Shown here: positions 21,465-33,808 of the stretch, in pieces
Position numbering within the stretch: position 1 is the stretch's first letter
Layout: each line of letters opens with the position of its first letter
Source: Ephydatia muelleri
Taxonomy: Eukaryota; Porifera; Demospongiae; Spongillida; Spongillidae
DNA length: 64,000 nucleotides
Assembly (NCBI GenBank): GCA_013339895.1
Contig: JABACO010000010.1
Span: 5,007,585 to 5,071,584 of the forward strand
Direction of reading: 5' to 3'
Position numbers and translations under genes: made by a program
The notes under the pieces: generated by a model
The model's database searches: none
Seen by the model: only the letters and a program-made list of their open reading frames with translations
Told to the model about the DNA's origin: nothing

Positions 21465-23922
21465 GGGTCACGTGATTCTGAAAGAGTGTAAATCTGGTAA
21501 GTAGTTTGCCTCTAGTTCCCTATAAACATATTTACATGTGCTTCTATACACTTTACTTTATGTGAAGCAAAGTTTGTCCAGTAAGCTTCACATTTGTGTG
21601 AGGCCTCACCCCAAAGGTCCTTATGTGGTCATGTGATTCTGAAGGGTGTGGCTAAGTCTGGTAAGCCATTTGCCTCTAGTTACCCGATAAACATATTTAC
21701 ATGTGCTTCTATACATTTTACTTTATGTGAAGCAAGGTTTGTCCAGTAAGCTTCACATTTGTGTGAGGTCTCACCCCAAAGGTCCTCTTGTGGTCATGTG
21801 ATTCTGAAGGGTGTGGCTAAGTCTGGTAAGCCGTTTGCCTCTAGTTACCCGATAAACATATTTACATGTGCTTCTATACATTTTACTTTATGTGAAGCAA
21901 GGTTTGTCCAGTAAGCTTCACATTCGTGTGAGGCCTCACCCCAAAGGTCCTCTTGGGGTCACGTGATTCTGAAGGGTGTGGCTAAGTTTAGTAAGCCGTT
22001 TGCCTCTAGTTAACCTGTAAACATATTTACGTGTGTTTCTATACACTTTACTTTATGTGAAGCAAGGTTTGTCCAGTAGCTTCACATTTGTGTGAGGCCT
22101 CACCCCAATGGTCCTCTTGGGGTCACGTGATTCTGAAGGGTGTGGCTAAGTCTGGTAAGCTGTTTGCCTCTAGTTAACCTGTAAACATATTTACGTGTGT
22201 TTCTATACACTTTACTTTATGTGAAGCAAGGTTTGTCCAGTAAGCTTCACATTTGTGTGAGGCCTCACCCCAATGGTCCTCTTGGGGTCACGTGATTCTG
22301 AAGGGTGTGGCTAAGTCTGGTAAGCTGTTTGCCTCTAGTTAACCTGTAAACATATTTACGTGTGTTTCTATACACTTTACTTTATGTGAAGCAAGGTTTG
22401 TCCAGTAAGCTTCACATTTGTGTGAGGCCTCACCCCAAAGGTCCTCTTGTGGTCATGTGATTCTGAAGGGTGTGGCTAAGTCTGGTAAGCCATTTGCCTC
22501 TTGTTACCCGATAAACATATTTACATGTGCTTCTATACATTTTACTTTATGTGAAGCAAGGTTTGTCCAGTAAGCTTCACATTTGTGTGAGGCCCCTCTT
22601 GGGGTCACGTGATTCTGAAGGGTGTGGCTAAGTCTGGTAAGCCATTTGCCACTAGTTAACCTGTAAACATATTTACGTGTGTTTCTATACACTTTATATT
22701 ATGTGAAGCAAGGTTTGTCCAGTAAGCTTCACATTTGTGTGAGGCCTCACCCCAATGGTCCTCTTGGGGTCACGTGATTCTGAAGAGTGTGGCTAAGTCT
22801 GGTAAGCCGTTTGCCTCTAGTTAACCTGTAAACATATTTACGTGTGTTTCTATACACTTTACTTTATGTGAAGCAAGGTTTGTCCAGTAAGCTTCACATT
22901 TGTGTGAGGCCTCACCCCAATGGTCCTCTTGGGGTCATGTGATTCTGAAGGGTGTGGCTAAGTCTGGTAAGCCATTTGCCTCTAGTTCCCTATAAACATA
23001 TTTACATGTGCTTCTATACACTTTACTTTATGTGAAGCAAAGTTTGTCCAGTAAGCTTCACATTTGTGTGAGGCCTCACCCCAAAGGTCCTCTTGTGGTC
23101 ATGTGATTCTGAAGGGTGTGGCTAAGTCTGGTAAGCCATTTGCCTCTAGTTACCCGATAAACATATTTACATGTGCTTCTATACATTTTACTTTATGTGA
23201 TACAAGGTTTGTCCAGTAAGCTTCACATTTGTGTGAGGTCTCACCCCAAAGGTCCTCTTGTGGTCATGTGATTCTGAAGGGTGTGGCTAAGTCTGGTAAG
23301 CCGTTTGCCTCTAGTTACCCGATAAACATATTTACATGTGCTTCTATACATTTTACTTTATGTGAAGCAAGGTTTGTCCAGTAAGCTTCACATTTGTGTG
23401 AGGCCTCACCCCAAAGGTCCTCTTGGGGTCACGTGATTCTGAAGGGTGTGGCTAAGTCTGGTAAGCCGTTTGCCTCTAGTTACCTGATAAACATATTTAC
23501 GTGTGTTTCTATACACTTTACTTTATGTGAAGCAAAGTTTGTCCAGTTAGCTTCACATTTGTGTGAGGTCTCACCCCAAAGGTCCTCTTGGGGTCACGTG
23601 ATTCTGAAGGGTGTGGCTAAGTCTGGTAAGCCGTTTGCCACTAGTTACCTGATAAACATATTTACATGTGCTTCTATACACTTTACTTTATGTGAAGCAA
23701 AGTTTGTCCAGTAAGCTTCACATTTGTGTGAGGCCTCACCCCAATGGTCCTCTTGGGGTCACGTGATTCTGAAGGGTGTGGCTAAGTCTGGTAAGCCGTT
23801 TGCCTCTAGTTACCCGATAAACATATTTACGTGTGCTTCTATACATTTTACTTTATGTGACGCTAGGTTTGTCCAGTAAGCTTCACATTGGTCTGAGGCC
23901 TCACCCCAGTGGTCTTCTAATT
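21465..23922 (+). repeat. Satellite array, about 15 units of 165 bp
   Basis: The landmark GATTCTGAAG recurs at spacings of 161, 165, 165, 164, 165 and 165 bp in the first units. Each unit holds gaggcctcacccc, a CACGTG or CATGTG hexamer, GTGTGGCTAAG, TTTGCCTCTAG, an acatatttac block and gtttgtccag. Units fall into at least two variant types (tacccgataaac versus taacctgtaaac) that occur in runs. One unit near 22590 has lost about 15 bp. Because 165 is 55 codons, some units stay open in one frame, for example 23394-23714; those frames are not genes. Confidence 0.95.
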
Positions 23923-25547
23923 ATAAGTGACTTGCAGCACTCACCAGAAATGCATTAAGAATCCAGTTTCACCAATCATGTGTATGAATTGCTTATCATA
24001 TTGTTGACTTGGTTTTTTTTAATGCTACTAATTGCGTTTGTGTGTTATTTATGTATCAGTGTATTGAATATGTGTTGTATAAATTCATGTATATAAATGA
24101 AAATGATGTTTTTTAAAGCTTGCATTGGAGGCAATATTTTGTCTAGGTTCTGCAGCGTGATGATACTTATTATAAAGAGGCGGGGTACGTAAACAATCTA
24201 TGTCTAGAATGAACCTAGTTCTCTCTCATGTCTGCTTATTGTATCAACCTTACAAAAGCTGCATGAGGATGTTGCCTTAGCTATCTCAACCTTACATTAC
24301 ATATAGACATGTCTTAATTGCTGGCATATAAATACCTCTGTTACTAAAACTGTATAACGGACAAGGAGTGGTTACATATTATGACAACGCATGCGCTTCG
24401 ATATAATAGCAGCGCCCTGAATCACGTGGTGATTATTTTCGTCTCCCGTCGGTAAGTGTTGAGCGAGTAAGTTGCATGCTCACAGAATGTTTATTTTTAG
24501 GATGTATGACAACTGTGGAACACTACATCTTCCACTGTTAGTCAAAGAGGTGCCATTTTATACCAAAAACGTCATACGAAAGCCAGGTGAGTTACCTTTA
24601 GTTGAATTGAAAGCTTTGCTTGTCAGGACGTTCAGCGAAGCGATTCAGGCAGGTTGTTGGTTAATAAGAACGGCCAGCTACGCTATACACAGCGAGGTGA
24701 GCTGTCAAATACGTATTTTGTGCGACACCTTGTTTGCTTTCCCATAGTGAAATGTCAGGAACAGAATAATGGTGTTCTGTACTTGGCTGAAAAGTGTATT
24801 CCTTGATCTACCTGCAATATCGTGGCTGAACAAGAGCGCTAAAATGTACGCGATGTAACAGTACGTCGCTTTTTGTTATCCTTTTCCTTCCGCACAGAGG
24901 GCGGTATGTTCTATGGGTATTCACTTTGACAGCACTGAACTATTCAGAAAGGTTTCTGTGGAAATCAAATGTTACAACTTCACCGTCGAATGTTGGGAGG
25001 TAAGGCCATGTATTTATCGAAGTGGTGTTTCTGTTCTGCTTTCTTTTAGACTATGAACAAGGTTTTATCCCAGTTCTCTATCAAGACAACTTTCTATTTT
25101 GTTATTTTGTAACTTCGAAACAAATTAAAATTTTTTGAACCTTAACTATTATTAATCACATGTAGAATAATAATAATATAACTGGAATATTTAACCCGCT
25201 ACGTCATACGATCGATAATCAATTGCGGGTACACGGTGCGTTCCTCGATCTCGTACAAAATTGCACGTTCACGCACGATGTAGATCGCGAATTACCCCGT
25301 GCGCATAAGAATTATCCTCCGGGACCGAGAAATCATTCGTATGAAATCGGTCCACTCACGATTTCGAGAGCACATGGCGCGCAAAATTCGAAAGCACGCT
25401 CTTCCGGGTGATATTGCGTGCTGTCACGGGCCCGGAATCAAAGCCCTGAATTGCTGTGTGTCATTTAACTTGATTATATAACCTGCATCATTATTATATA
25501 CTTGAAAAAATAAAAACATAAACAAGAAAAAAAAAACAAATAAAAAA
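23923..25547. other. No confirmed gene; weak spliced-ORF signals
   Basis: Possible exon-like segments are bounded by acceptor and donor consensus on the plus strand: 24501-24590 (ends AAGCCAG before GTGAGT) and 24898-25011 (ends GGGAG before GTAAGG). The encoded peptides show no domain I recognise and no complete frame could be joined. The stretch 25200-25480 is GC-richer with several CG dinucleotides and might be a promoter region. Confidence 0.25.
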
Positions 25548-25930
25548 AAGATCAACTAATGGGATTCGAACTCGAACTTATTCCACAGATGATTCGCATG
25601 TGGTTTGTGATTCCACCAAGAAGCATTTCATATACAATGCACTGCTCGTGGAACACAGCGTTGGCATGGAGATTGACTCTATGTACAAGGAGGCCCAAGG
25701 TAGTAGATAACTACTTTACTTTGAGTCTGCAAAGGTAGTGTATCCATAACCATGGACGACAAGGCAGATGTTTAATTAGAAACTGCTTGGAATACTCAGC
25801 GATGGGACCACAGGGTGCTCTCAACCTTACTTGAATTGGAATAATACAGACTGATGCATATACCTTTCATCCTCAAGGTAAGAACTGGTCACATGCTGAC
25901 TTTACTGAGGGTATTACAGAGACTATCCCG
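25548..25930 (-). repeat. Second copy of the tRNA-like interspersed repeat (SINE candidate)
   Basis: Matches 14150-14545 along its length, with shared landmarks gattcgaactcgaac, ccaccaagaagcatttcat, tttgagtctgcaaagg and aagaactggtcacatgctga. The minus strand carries the tRNA B-box-like GAGTTCGAATCC. It differs from the first copy by many small indels, so both insertions are old. Confidence 0.5.
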
Positions 25931-25991
25931 GTGTACATGTATATACACTGTATAATTATACCGGGTGTCTACGAAAGAACGCACCAAAACA

Positions 25992-26133
25992 TTAACTTTC
26001 GGCAGGATTGGATTTAAAAATAATAATAACACTTAAAATTTGGAAAAAACATCATACAGATCAGACCAGTTTGTTCCGATGATTTTAAGTTCCAAATCTT
26101 AGATTTTTTTTTCTCAGTCCTGCCGAAAGTTAA
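25992..26133. mobile_element. Short foldback element with CGGCAGGA ends
   Basis: The left end TTAACTTTCGGCAGGATTG and the right end (reverse complement TTAACTTTCGGCAGGACTG) match at 18 of 19 positions and enclose 142 bp without an ORF. A similar end (aactttcggcaggag) occurs at about 63184, which suggests a dispersed family. Confidence 0.6.
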
Positions 26134-26371
26134 GCCCTTCCTAATATTTAGAAAATGACATATATATAATGAATTCGTGCAATGAAGTAGATGATCCGTC
26201 GTCACTTCTGTTTGAGCTTCTCAGACCACCGCGTTCACTTATCAAAGCACTAATAAAAATAAACAGCAACAAATAACACTTTTTAACAAATAGAACACGA
26301 CAGTATAGAATAAGGGGTACTCAAGTGGCATATCAGCATACATATCTTTATAGTTTCATACAATCAACATT

Positions 26372-29300
26372 TTACGTCAGAATTTCTTCAATGAGTGTGT
26401 GACAGTCTGAATTCAGGACTTTCTCCAGCCCATAATGCATTACTGCAAGCCTCGATTTTACTATGGTTGTCAACTTTGGAGGTTGAAGTTGAATATGTGA
26501 CCCTACCATATCAACAACGTACTGTGCCCTCAGCTGGGATCTGGATAGATGAGGTAGATACCACGGCAAACAGATGAGGTAATCCAGCAAGCCCTGTTTT
26601 ACTAGTACTGTCCTTTCAGATTCTCCTCCCAGAGCAAGCTGCAGTCCAAGGATTATAATCTCCAAACAGCTCAGGTGGAAAGGACTCCACTGTGATTTGT
26701 TGACAGTGTACACCAATTTCATATAAGGCAGCAGATCTTCCCAATGAAAACGATGAGCTGCATTCACATATTTTGACAAGCGTTCATGATCAATATCATT
26801 GAGTACACTTGCCACAAATGAAACAGCTTCAGGCATCTCTAGCACCACCTTGTTCACCAGTGTCATCTGAGATATTACCAATGATGTAAAGAACCTGAAA
26901 CAAATGAAGATGCTGGAATCAATGTAATAACATTACAAATCCCAAAAGAACAAGATAATTATTCTCCATGTTATAAACATTTTGCCTTGCCTCATTGCTA
27001 TTGAAGAGGTTGTGATCTTGACCTCATTTACTTAGGACACGTGTACATGTACTATGCAGGGCTGCTTCCATGGACTGATCATGTTACATTTCACATCTGA
27101 AGAACAGGATGTTCAACTTCACAATGAGTATTAATCTCAGTAGGAAGCATGCACTGTTTTTTTTTTTTTGTAGCATCCACTGAGAGCCATAAGCCTGCGT
27201 TATCCTTATTAAATTTATTTTTCCAAGTCTTGCTAAGATTTGTTCCAAATTCATGCGTAATATCTTGCCGCAAATGTTCCAGTTTTTCTAGAGCACCCTT
27301 GAGCATGTTTGTGCCATTTAAATTTGCAGTACAGGTAGAAGAGTTTGTAAAAGCGTTCCTCCTACAAGTTATAAAATGCCACACCCCTTGGCACTTGAGC
27401 GTATGTGCCTGGTCTGGGGTATGCTTTTTACATGTACAAGTTAGAAGAGTGATATGCCAGCAATTAAACGGCACAAGCATGTTCAATGGTGCTCTAGAAA
27501 AAATGAAACACTTGCAGCAAGATATTACACATCTATCTGGAACAAGTCTTGCCAAGAGACTTGGCAAAAATTATTCTTGTGGATGCTCAACTTTGAATAC
27601 ATCAAGTTTAATAAAAGTGTTGTGTCAAGGGTCCAGTGTGCTGCAGCAATTATAAATTAGTACTATTACTTACATACTAAATTGTGAGGACAATTGGGAC
27701 CGATATAATAATTCCTTCCTTTCATCTGTTGCACCCTGCACCTGATGTACATGTAATTAAGTCTTCCTCACTGAGGATCCAATTTTGCGGTGAATATAAC
27801 TTCAGAATGCATGGTGCAGTATCGAGAATAGAGGGTTTTAGAACTACAAGTAAAATGACATCATCAGTGGAAATATGAAGCTTAAAGCAGCTAACTGCTA
27901 TGCTTAACAGACGACCCTAACTGCATGGAAAAGTAGCTGGATATAACTTCACGGCTGCAGCTCCCAAGGTGTAAGTAATTCATTCTATCAGATACATGTA
28001 TTAGCCACTCCTGTTATGAAGTGCTTATTTCAGACTGAATTAATAAGTGATTAGAGAAGAAAGCTAAAAGTTTAGAATACAGGGACAGGGTTATCTACAA
28101 ATCAAGGATAGAAGCACAGACTGGTCAGTGTATTGCAATGAATAGACTATGGGGAAAAAGTAAACTCTTTTACCACTCTTTGTAATCCCAATTGCTCCTA
28201 TGTTTTCAGTATCGTCCTTCATGCATTAAAAGAATGCTGCATTAATCTAGATTCAAATGCATTTCAGCAGTAAAGTGAATAAAACTCTCACCTTGAAAGT
28301 TGAAGTTCAAACATTTTGCACAACTCTGGGTCCATATCTGCATAATGCACTGGAGCAAATGGCATATTGTTAGCTCCTATTAGTGCACGGACAAGTCTTG
28401 GCTGGACAATGTAGCGATGAGTGTTGGGGTTGTATGCGAGGTTCTCAACACAGCAAACCACATCACTGCGAGGGTACTGAGACAAAGTAGGAGTGAGTAG
28501 AAAACCTTCAAATTGATCCACAATCCCAGGCATTGAAGCGAGCTGCATCTGAAATTGATTGATCTCTGCAAGGCTAGTAAATGGAGAAAGTAATTTTGCA
28601 ACATCTCATTATACTGTAAATGTACATTGCACAAATCATGGCAGCTATATTTACTTTGTGTGTCTACATAAACTATTGGATTATATTTAATTGCACCCAG
28701 GCTCATGCCGGCACACTCTCAAACTAACACATACAAAACAGATGAGACAAATTCAATATACCTACTTGGCAAGGACTTTCAAGGCACTGTGCATAACAAC
28801 CAAAAGCACAGTGAACTGTTCATTCCTATGAGCAATTGAAAGATGTTTGTTTTTGGGTACATCAATGGGTGCATTGCAATGTACAGGAATGCGAAGAAAT
28901 GATCTCACAATGTTCTGAAAGCTTCCTTGGAATGATTGACACCTCTGACACATGGGAATGTGTGCACTGAGGCTAACCATTAGCGAAAGAATAGCCTTTT
29001 CAAGTAATACAAGATCAAAGTGACAGACCTTGGTCCATGATTGATTAAGCAATATGGTGTAAATTTCATTCAGCATATTCATGCCACCAGCATATATAAA
29101 GAACGTGCAATTTGCAACACTTTCTTCAGTTGAAGTATAAAACAACAGGTCAATGCGCGGCTCTAAATCGATCACTTTAATCGTCTGCGAAATACGACGA
29201 AGAAAGACAGGCTGAGGGTGCTCCTTTACCAATTCGTTCCTCTCGGACTTGAGAAAGTCGGCTGTCTTCTGTAATTGATCCATAAGTTGGTCGATACGTT

Positions 29301-29577
29301 CCATATCCACTGGATGTGAATACGTAACAACAAGGGTATCGCCACTGACTAATCTGTGAAAAGCAAGAGTATCTCGATCTTCTAATGTAACGGAGCCAAA
29401 GGTCATTTTTTGATCATAGGTCGGAATTTGGAAGTGCTTCTGAATCTGTTTCTTGAGTTCGGCAACAGTGGCAGGTAGTGTAGCCAAGTTCAGAGTGCCA
29501 TCCTTACGAACTTCGCTTCTTCCTGCAATACTGATGAAAACTATGTCGAAGCTAACCTTTCCATTGAACTTAGCCAT
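26372..29577 (-). CDS. Ubiquitin-like-domain protein with a long helical region (3 exons, 538 aa)
   Basis: Exons 28766-29577, 28292-28573 and 26372-26894 join in phase 2 at both introns with good GT-AG sites, giving 538 residues from ATG 29577 to TAA at 26372. Residues about 8-92 look like a ubiquitin fold: an initial beta hairpin, LPATVAELKKQIQKHFQIP as the main helix, DQKMTFGSVTLEDRDTL and a final SGDTLVVTYSHP strand. No C-terminal Gly-Gly is present, so it is an integral UBL domain and not a conjugated modifier. The remaining 440 residues are rich in Leu and predicted helix, with a CQRCQSF motif, and could form an armadillo/HEAT-like fold (inference). I recognise no named orthologue. The second intron (26895-28291) contains an inverted repeat at 27215-27560. 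Confidence 0.7.
27215..27560. repeat. Inverted repeat, both arms with a related open frame
   Basis: Arms of about 110 nt (27215-27325 and 27450-27560, roughly 80% alike) are separated by about 125 nt. Each arm, read outward, encodes a similar peptide: LNGTNMLKGALEKLEHL on minus and LNGTSMFNGALEKMKHL on plus, each followed by QDITH. The enclosing frames (27091-27567 minus, 27149-27655 plus) are mirror images of one another. Probably a remnant of a foldback or head-to-head duplicated transposon in the UBL-gene intron. Confidence 0.6.
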
Positions 29578-30089
29578 CCGAGACTTATGTATCTCTGTAA
29601 CGCTTCTTACGTACGCTTAAGCTTCACGTCGCCACTTGCTACAGCTGTTGGAGCAGTCGAGTTGATAAATTCATCCCTAACAGAACTAGCCACGCCCTTC
29701 CGCCGGTCACCCACAACGCTAATTGCTTTTTGAGATTGTATTCAGCTTACGAGCGAATCGCTCCTGCTATGGTTGATCCTCGTACTGGGTAGTTGTGTTG
29801 AATACAGCAAACAGTACTAAATATAGATAATGATGTCATAGGCCATACCAATATAGTACCAAAGGGGCGCTATAATTTGGAGTGCAGGGGGCGGATACAG
29901 AGATGATTTCACTATTCATTAATTGATGCATGAGTGTACATTATTAAGTCTATGAAATGCATGATGGCCAAACAAAGTCATCCAGCGCAATGAGAGGACA
30001 GTGAGGACAACATTGGCTTTGGGCAGCTGGGATACCCAACCTAATGGTAATGGTGATGATCAATAGTAACTGACAGAGCAAACAGCAAG

Positions 30090-30460
30090 ATGCGGTTCTT
30101 TATGACACGTCTTGGGCATGACAGAGGGCGTAAAAGACCTGCTAATGGGCTTGGTGTTAGGCAAGCGTTAAACTCAAGTACTTTTACTGAAGTGAGTGTG
30201 ACGGCAGGGTCAGCAGCCTTGGGCAGTTGGACAGCGAAAGCACAATGCCAACAAAGCAGAATGCTCTGAACCTGGGTGGAGGTGTGTCACACTTAGCTTT
30301 GGAGACCTATGAGTGTTGGGGGACTGAAGCTAGGCAGTGCTCGGTATGATCGGTTTCTCGCCTGGCCAATCTCCCTAAGTTCCCAGGCACTGCCAGTTTG
30401 TATGGGAGACTCAACTTAGCCCTGGTGAAGACTATATAATGTTCAAGCTATGCTGTCCAG
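30090..30460 (+). mobile_element. 3' fragment of the restriction-like-endonuclease retroelement family
   Basis: Plus-strand frames give an NANKAECSELGW-like block followed by ETYECWGTEARQC and SLYGRLNLALVKT. These match the protein C-terminus of the element at 57153-60443 and its neighbours. Several frame changes and stops show that it is dead. Only the tail of the ORF is present. Confidence 0.6.
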
Positions 30461-30559
30461 CTCAATATTCTTTCTAGACACCTGTTAACTTGTGTTGTGC
30501 TCTATTGCATTCTCTGTGCAATTATAATATTTGCTGTGATTCCTCACTCCTGAGTCGGT

Positions 30560-30725
30560 AGGCAATTCCCCTCTCTCGCAGAAAGTTTTATCTTTCAAGA
30601 TTGAAGACCAACAGTTTTTCACAGTTCAACCCTGACAGGGCTCGTCTTTTGTCCATCTCTTCCCCTCATGCCTCTGCCTGGCTGTCCTTCACTCACCTGG
30701 AACCTGGGGAATTTCAAGTGGCCCA
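30560..30725 (+). mobile_element. Second short fragment of the same retroelement family
   Basis: The frame contains DRARLLSISSPHASAWLS followed by LEPGEFQVA. This block normally precedes the KWWLGL and zinc-knuckle part of the family, and a matching block lies near 55170-55270. It ends abruptly at about 30725 in unrelated CCCCTCC-rich sequence. Confidence 0.6.
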
Positions 30726-30739
30726 AAATAAAAGTGATA

Positions 30740-31440
30740 TCATCTCAAACCCCCGCCCCCCTCCTCCCCCCTCCTCTGTATTCACCACTGCGGCATAGCC
30801 AGGGTGTAATGAGGGTAGGGTATGTCAGGGTGTAAGGGTCCCCCAAAATATTGTTGAGAGCCATGTATTGTATTGCGTGCCATTCAAGCAAAATGTTCTA
30901 GACATGCCAGCACACTAGCATCATAATTATCCTTAGTGAGTTTACAGCAACATATTTTCCCCCTGGGATGCAAATCTGTCAACAACATTGAAGCCCTCTT
31001 CTCGGTCCCCATGTGCCGTACTCGATCCTTACGTGTACTGCAATTGTTATATAATCAATTCATTACTAGCTTCAGGATCGAGTGAACCTTATAATGATAC
31101 TGATCTCGGTTGGTAGGGCCTGCCCCTACTGTAGCCACGCCACTGTATAGCCGCTTTCTCATACCACAAAATCATTCCCAGACATAGTATATTGCCCATT
31201 ACGATGTGGTCTTTCACAGGAGAGTAGTTGGTTGTACACACCTACACCTGTAGAGCGTATGTGTATTGACCTTCTTGCATATGATTCTCTATATAGTGAT
31301 GCACTGCTGACAGTGACACCCCGTGCATTCATCAAGTAACTTCCATGGAGGACGATTGTTGCACCATAATGGAGTGAGTGCAGTTACAAACACAGTGGTA
31401 CACAAGGGTTCATGTGGTGGTGCCTGCAGTAAAGACACTT
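30740..31440. other. Gene-free stretch 3' of YIPF3
   Basis: No coding or structural feature I can support. It probably includes the YIPF3 3' UTR on the minus strand. Confidence 0.35.
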
Positions 31441-31449
31441 GATTCACAA

Positions 31450-31778
31450 TTACAGTGAGCATTCCTTTCCTAGTGCAACTATCTCAGCAGCCTTCCTCTT
31501 GTAAGGTTGGATGGTCACTACAATGTAGTGGACAGAGCTGTGTGGCAAAGCATATGAGAGAATATCAACAAAACCCACAATCTATTTATTACCTTACCTT
31601 CATAGAATTTATGGTACGCAAAGCGAAGATACAAAATGGAGAGCATGTGACATGCAACACTCAGAACGGCCAATAGTATTCCTTCCCTGGAACTCCATGT
31701 CCGGGATAGGTAAATACCAGCCTGCAAAGGGGGGGAAGACAGGTGATGACCAAACAAGCACACAGGTGAGGTGATGAC

Positions 31779-31869
<91 letters not shown>

Positions 31870-33719
31870 CACAGAGGTGAGGTGACGACCACACACACAC
31901 AGGTGAGGTGACGACCACACACACACAGGTGAGGTGATGACCACACAAGCACACACATATTGGCAATATGAATACAACTGTGCACTATGAAGACATCTTC
32001 ATCTGCCAGTGCTAGAGAATAGTAGGATTGACGGGGGTGGTATAAAAGCTAAGGTTGTGCATTTCAAACCCTATAACAGATTGACACACGCACATCTGTG
32101 CAACTGGACATAATACTACACGTAGCTTTTAAAATGCCTTTCATGCTTACATGTACTGTATACATGTATGAAATCCTCGCAGTTTTTTTGCAACATAATA
32201 TTTCATTCTTTTTTTCCTCGTTTGTACATGTATGTCTTAAGCACATTGTTGAGCAAAACATGACAAGAGGAATTATAATTAATACTATAAATGATCTTAG
32301 CATGAATAAGATAATCAAGTGAACTACAGGTATGCACATGTAGGCCAAACAACAAATAATGTGCAGCGTTCTTGGCACAAGCATACTGCACACTGTACAT
32401 GCAGACCACATACACTGTATTCCATGCAAGGCTAAAGTTGTCTCCATCAAGCAAATGCACCCCACAAGTGCCCACTGAGGCCAAACATTACACATGTATA
32501 AGCAAACTCACCAGTTTGGTTGCCGAAAGTCCTCCAAGTCCCACCCACATGACGTAAAAGACACCAGGGGTCCCGTAGTGATCAAACAGCGTGCTCATCA
32601 GCAGAACAATGCAGTGACCACTAAGGGAGTAGCCCTGTCCACAGGTGTGTGTGCAGACATGATGTGAGAGCAGATCACATCCATACATGCACCCATGTAC
32701 AGTACACCCATGTACAGCACACCCATGTACAGTACACCCATGTACAGCACACCCATGTACAGTACACCCATGTACAGTACACCCATGTACAGCACACCCA
32801 TGTACAGTACACCCATGTACAGTACACCCATGTACAGGACACCCATGTACAGGACACCCATGTACAGGACACCCATGTACAGGACACCCATGTACAGGAC
32901 ACCCATGTACATGTACACCCATGTACAGTACACCCATGTACAGTACACCCATGTACAGGACACCCATGTACAGGACACCCTTGTACAGTACACCCATGTA
33001 CAGCACACCCATGTACAGTACAACCATGTACAGTACACCCATGTACAGGACACCCATGTTACAGTACACCCATGTACAGTACACCCATGTACAGTACACC
33101 CATGTACAGTACACCCATGTACAGTACACCCATGTACAGTACACCCATGTACAGCACACCCATGTACAGCACACCCATGTACAGGACACCCATGTACAGG
33201 ACACCCATGTACAGTACACCCATGTACAGTACACCCATGTACAGTACACCCATGTACAGCACACCCATGTACAGTACACCCATGTACAGTACACCCATGT
33301 ACAGTACACCCATGTACAGTACACCCATGTACAGTACACCCATGTACAGTACACCCATGTACAGTGCACCTATGTACAGTGCACCCATGTACTGTACACC
33401 CATGTACATGTACACCCATGTACAGTACACCCATGTACAGTACACCCATGTACAGTACACCCATGTACAGTGCACTCATGTACAGCACACATCCACGGAG
33501 GCTGAGTACACAACGCGTCTGACCACACCAAGAGCACACACACACATGCAAATCACGTAAATGGAGATGCAGGTTCGTCATACTGGATGTGTATATTTTA
33601 ACATAAGGCCAGGAGTGTGGCTGCAGCGTACGCAGAATGAAAGGCACTTCTATGACATGTGGGCGTGGCAGTGCAGATGCATGAACCCTCAGGCTTCATG
33701 TGTGTAATTGAACTTGTAC

Positions 33720-33752
<33 letters not shown>

Positions 33753-33761
33753 CACGCTCAT

Positions 33762-33808
<47 letters not shown>

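Noticed and set aside
23394..23714. 106-codon ORF with an internal 55-residue repeat
   Set aside because: It consists of two units of the 165-bp satellite. Other units have stops in the same frame.
21465..23922. CRISPR-like array
   Set aside because: Units are 165-bp direct tandem repeats without unique spacers, in a eukaryotic genome.
24472..25011. Plus-strand multi-exon gene
   Set aside because: Splice-like signals exist, but the segments do not join into a frame with a recognisable domain. Kept only as a note.
31518..31985. Cys-Val-rich ORFs
   Set aside because: They read through a CA tract. The real coding part is only the YIPF3 exon at 31598-31721.
32488..33647. Very long ORFs (up to 349 codons) on both strands
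   Set aside because: They are translations of the 15-bp tandem array, whose unit length is a multiple of three. Both strands are open in several frames and the peptides are pure five-residue repeats.
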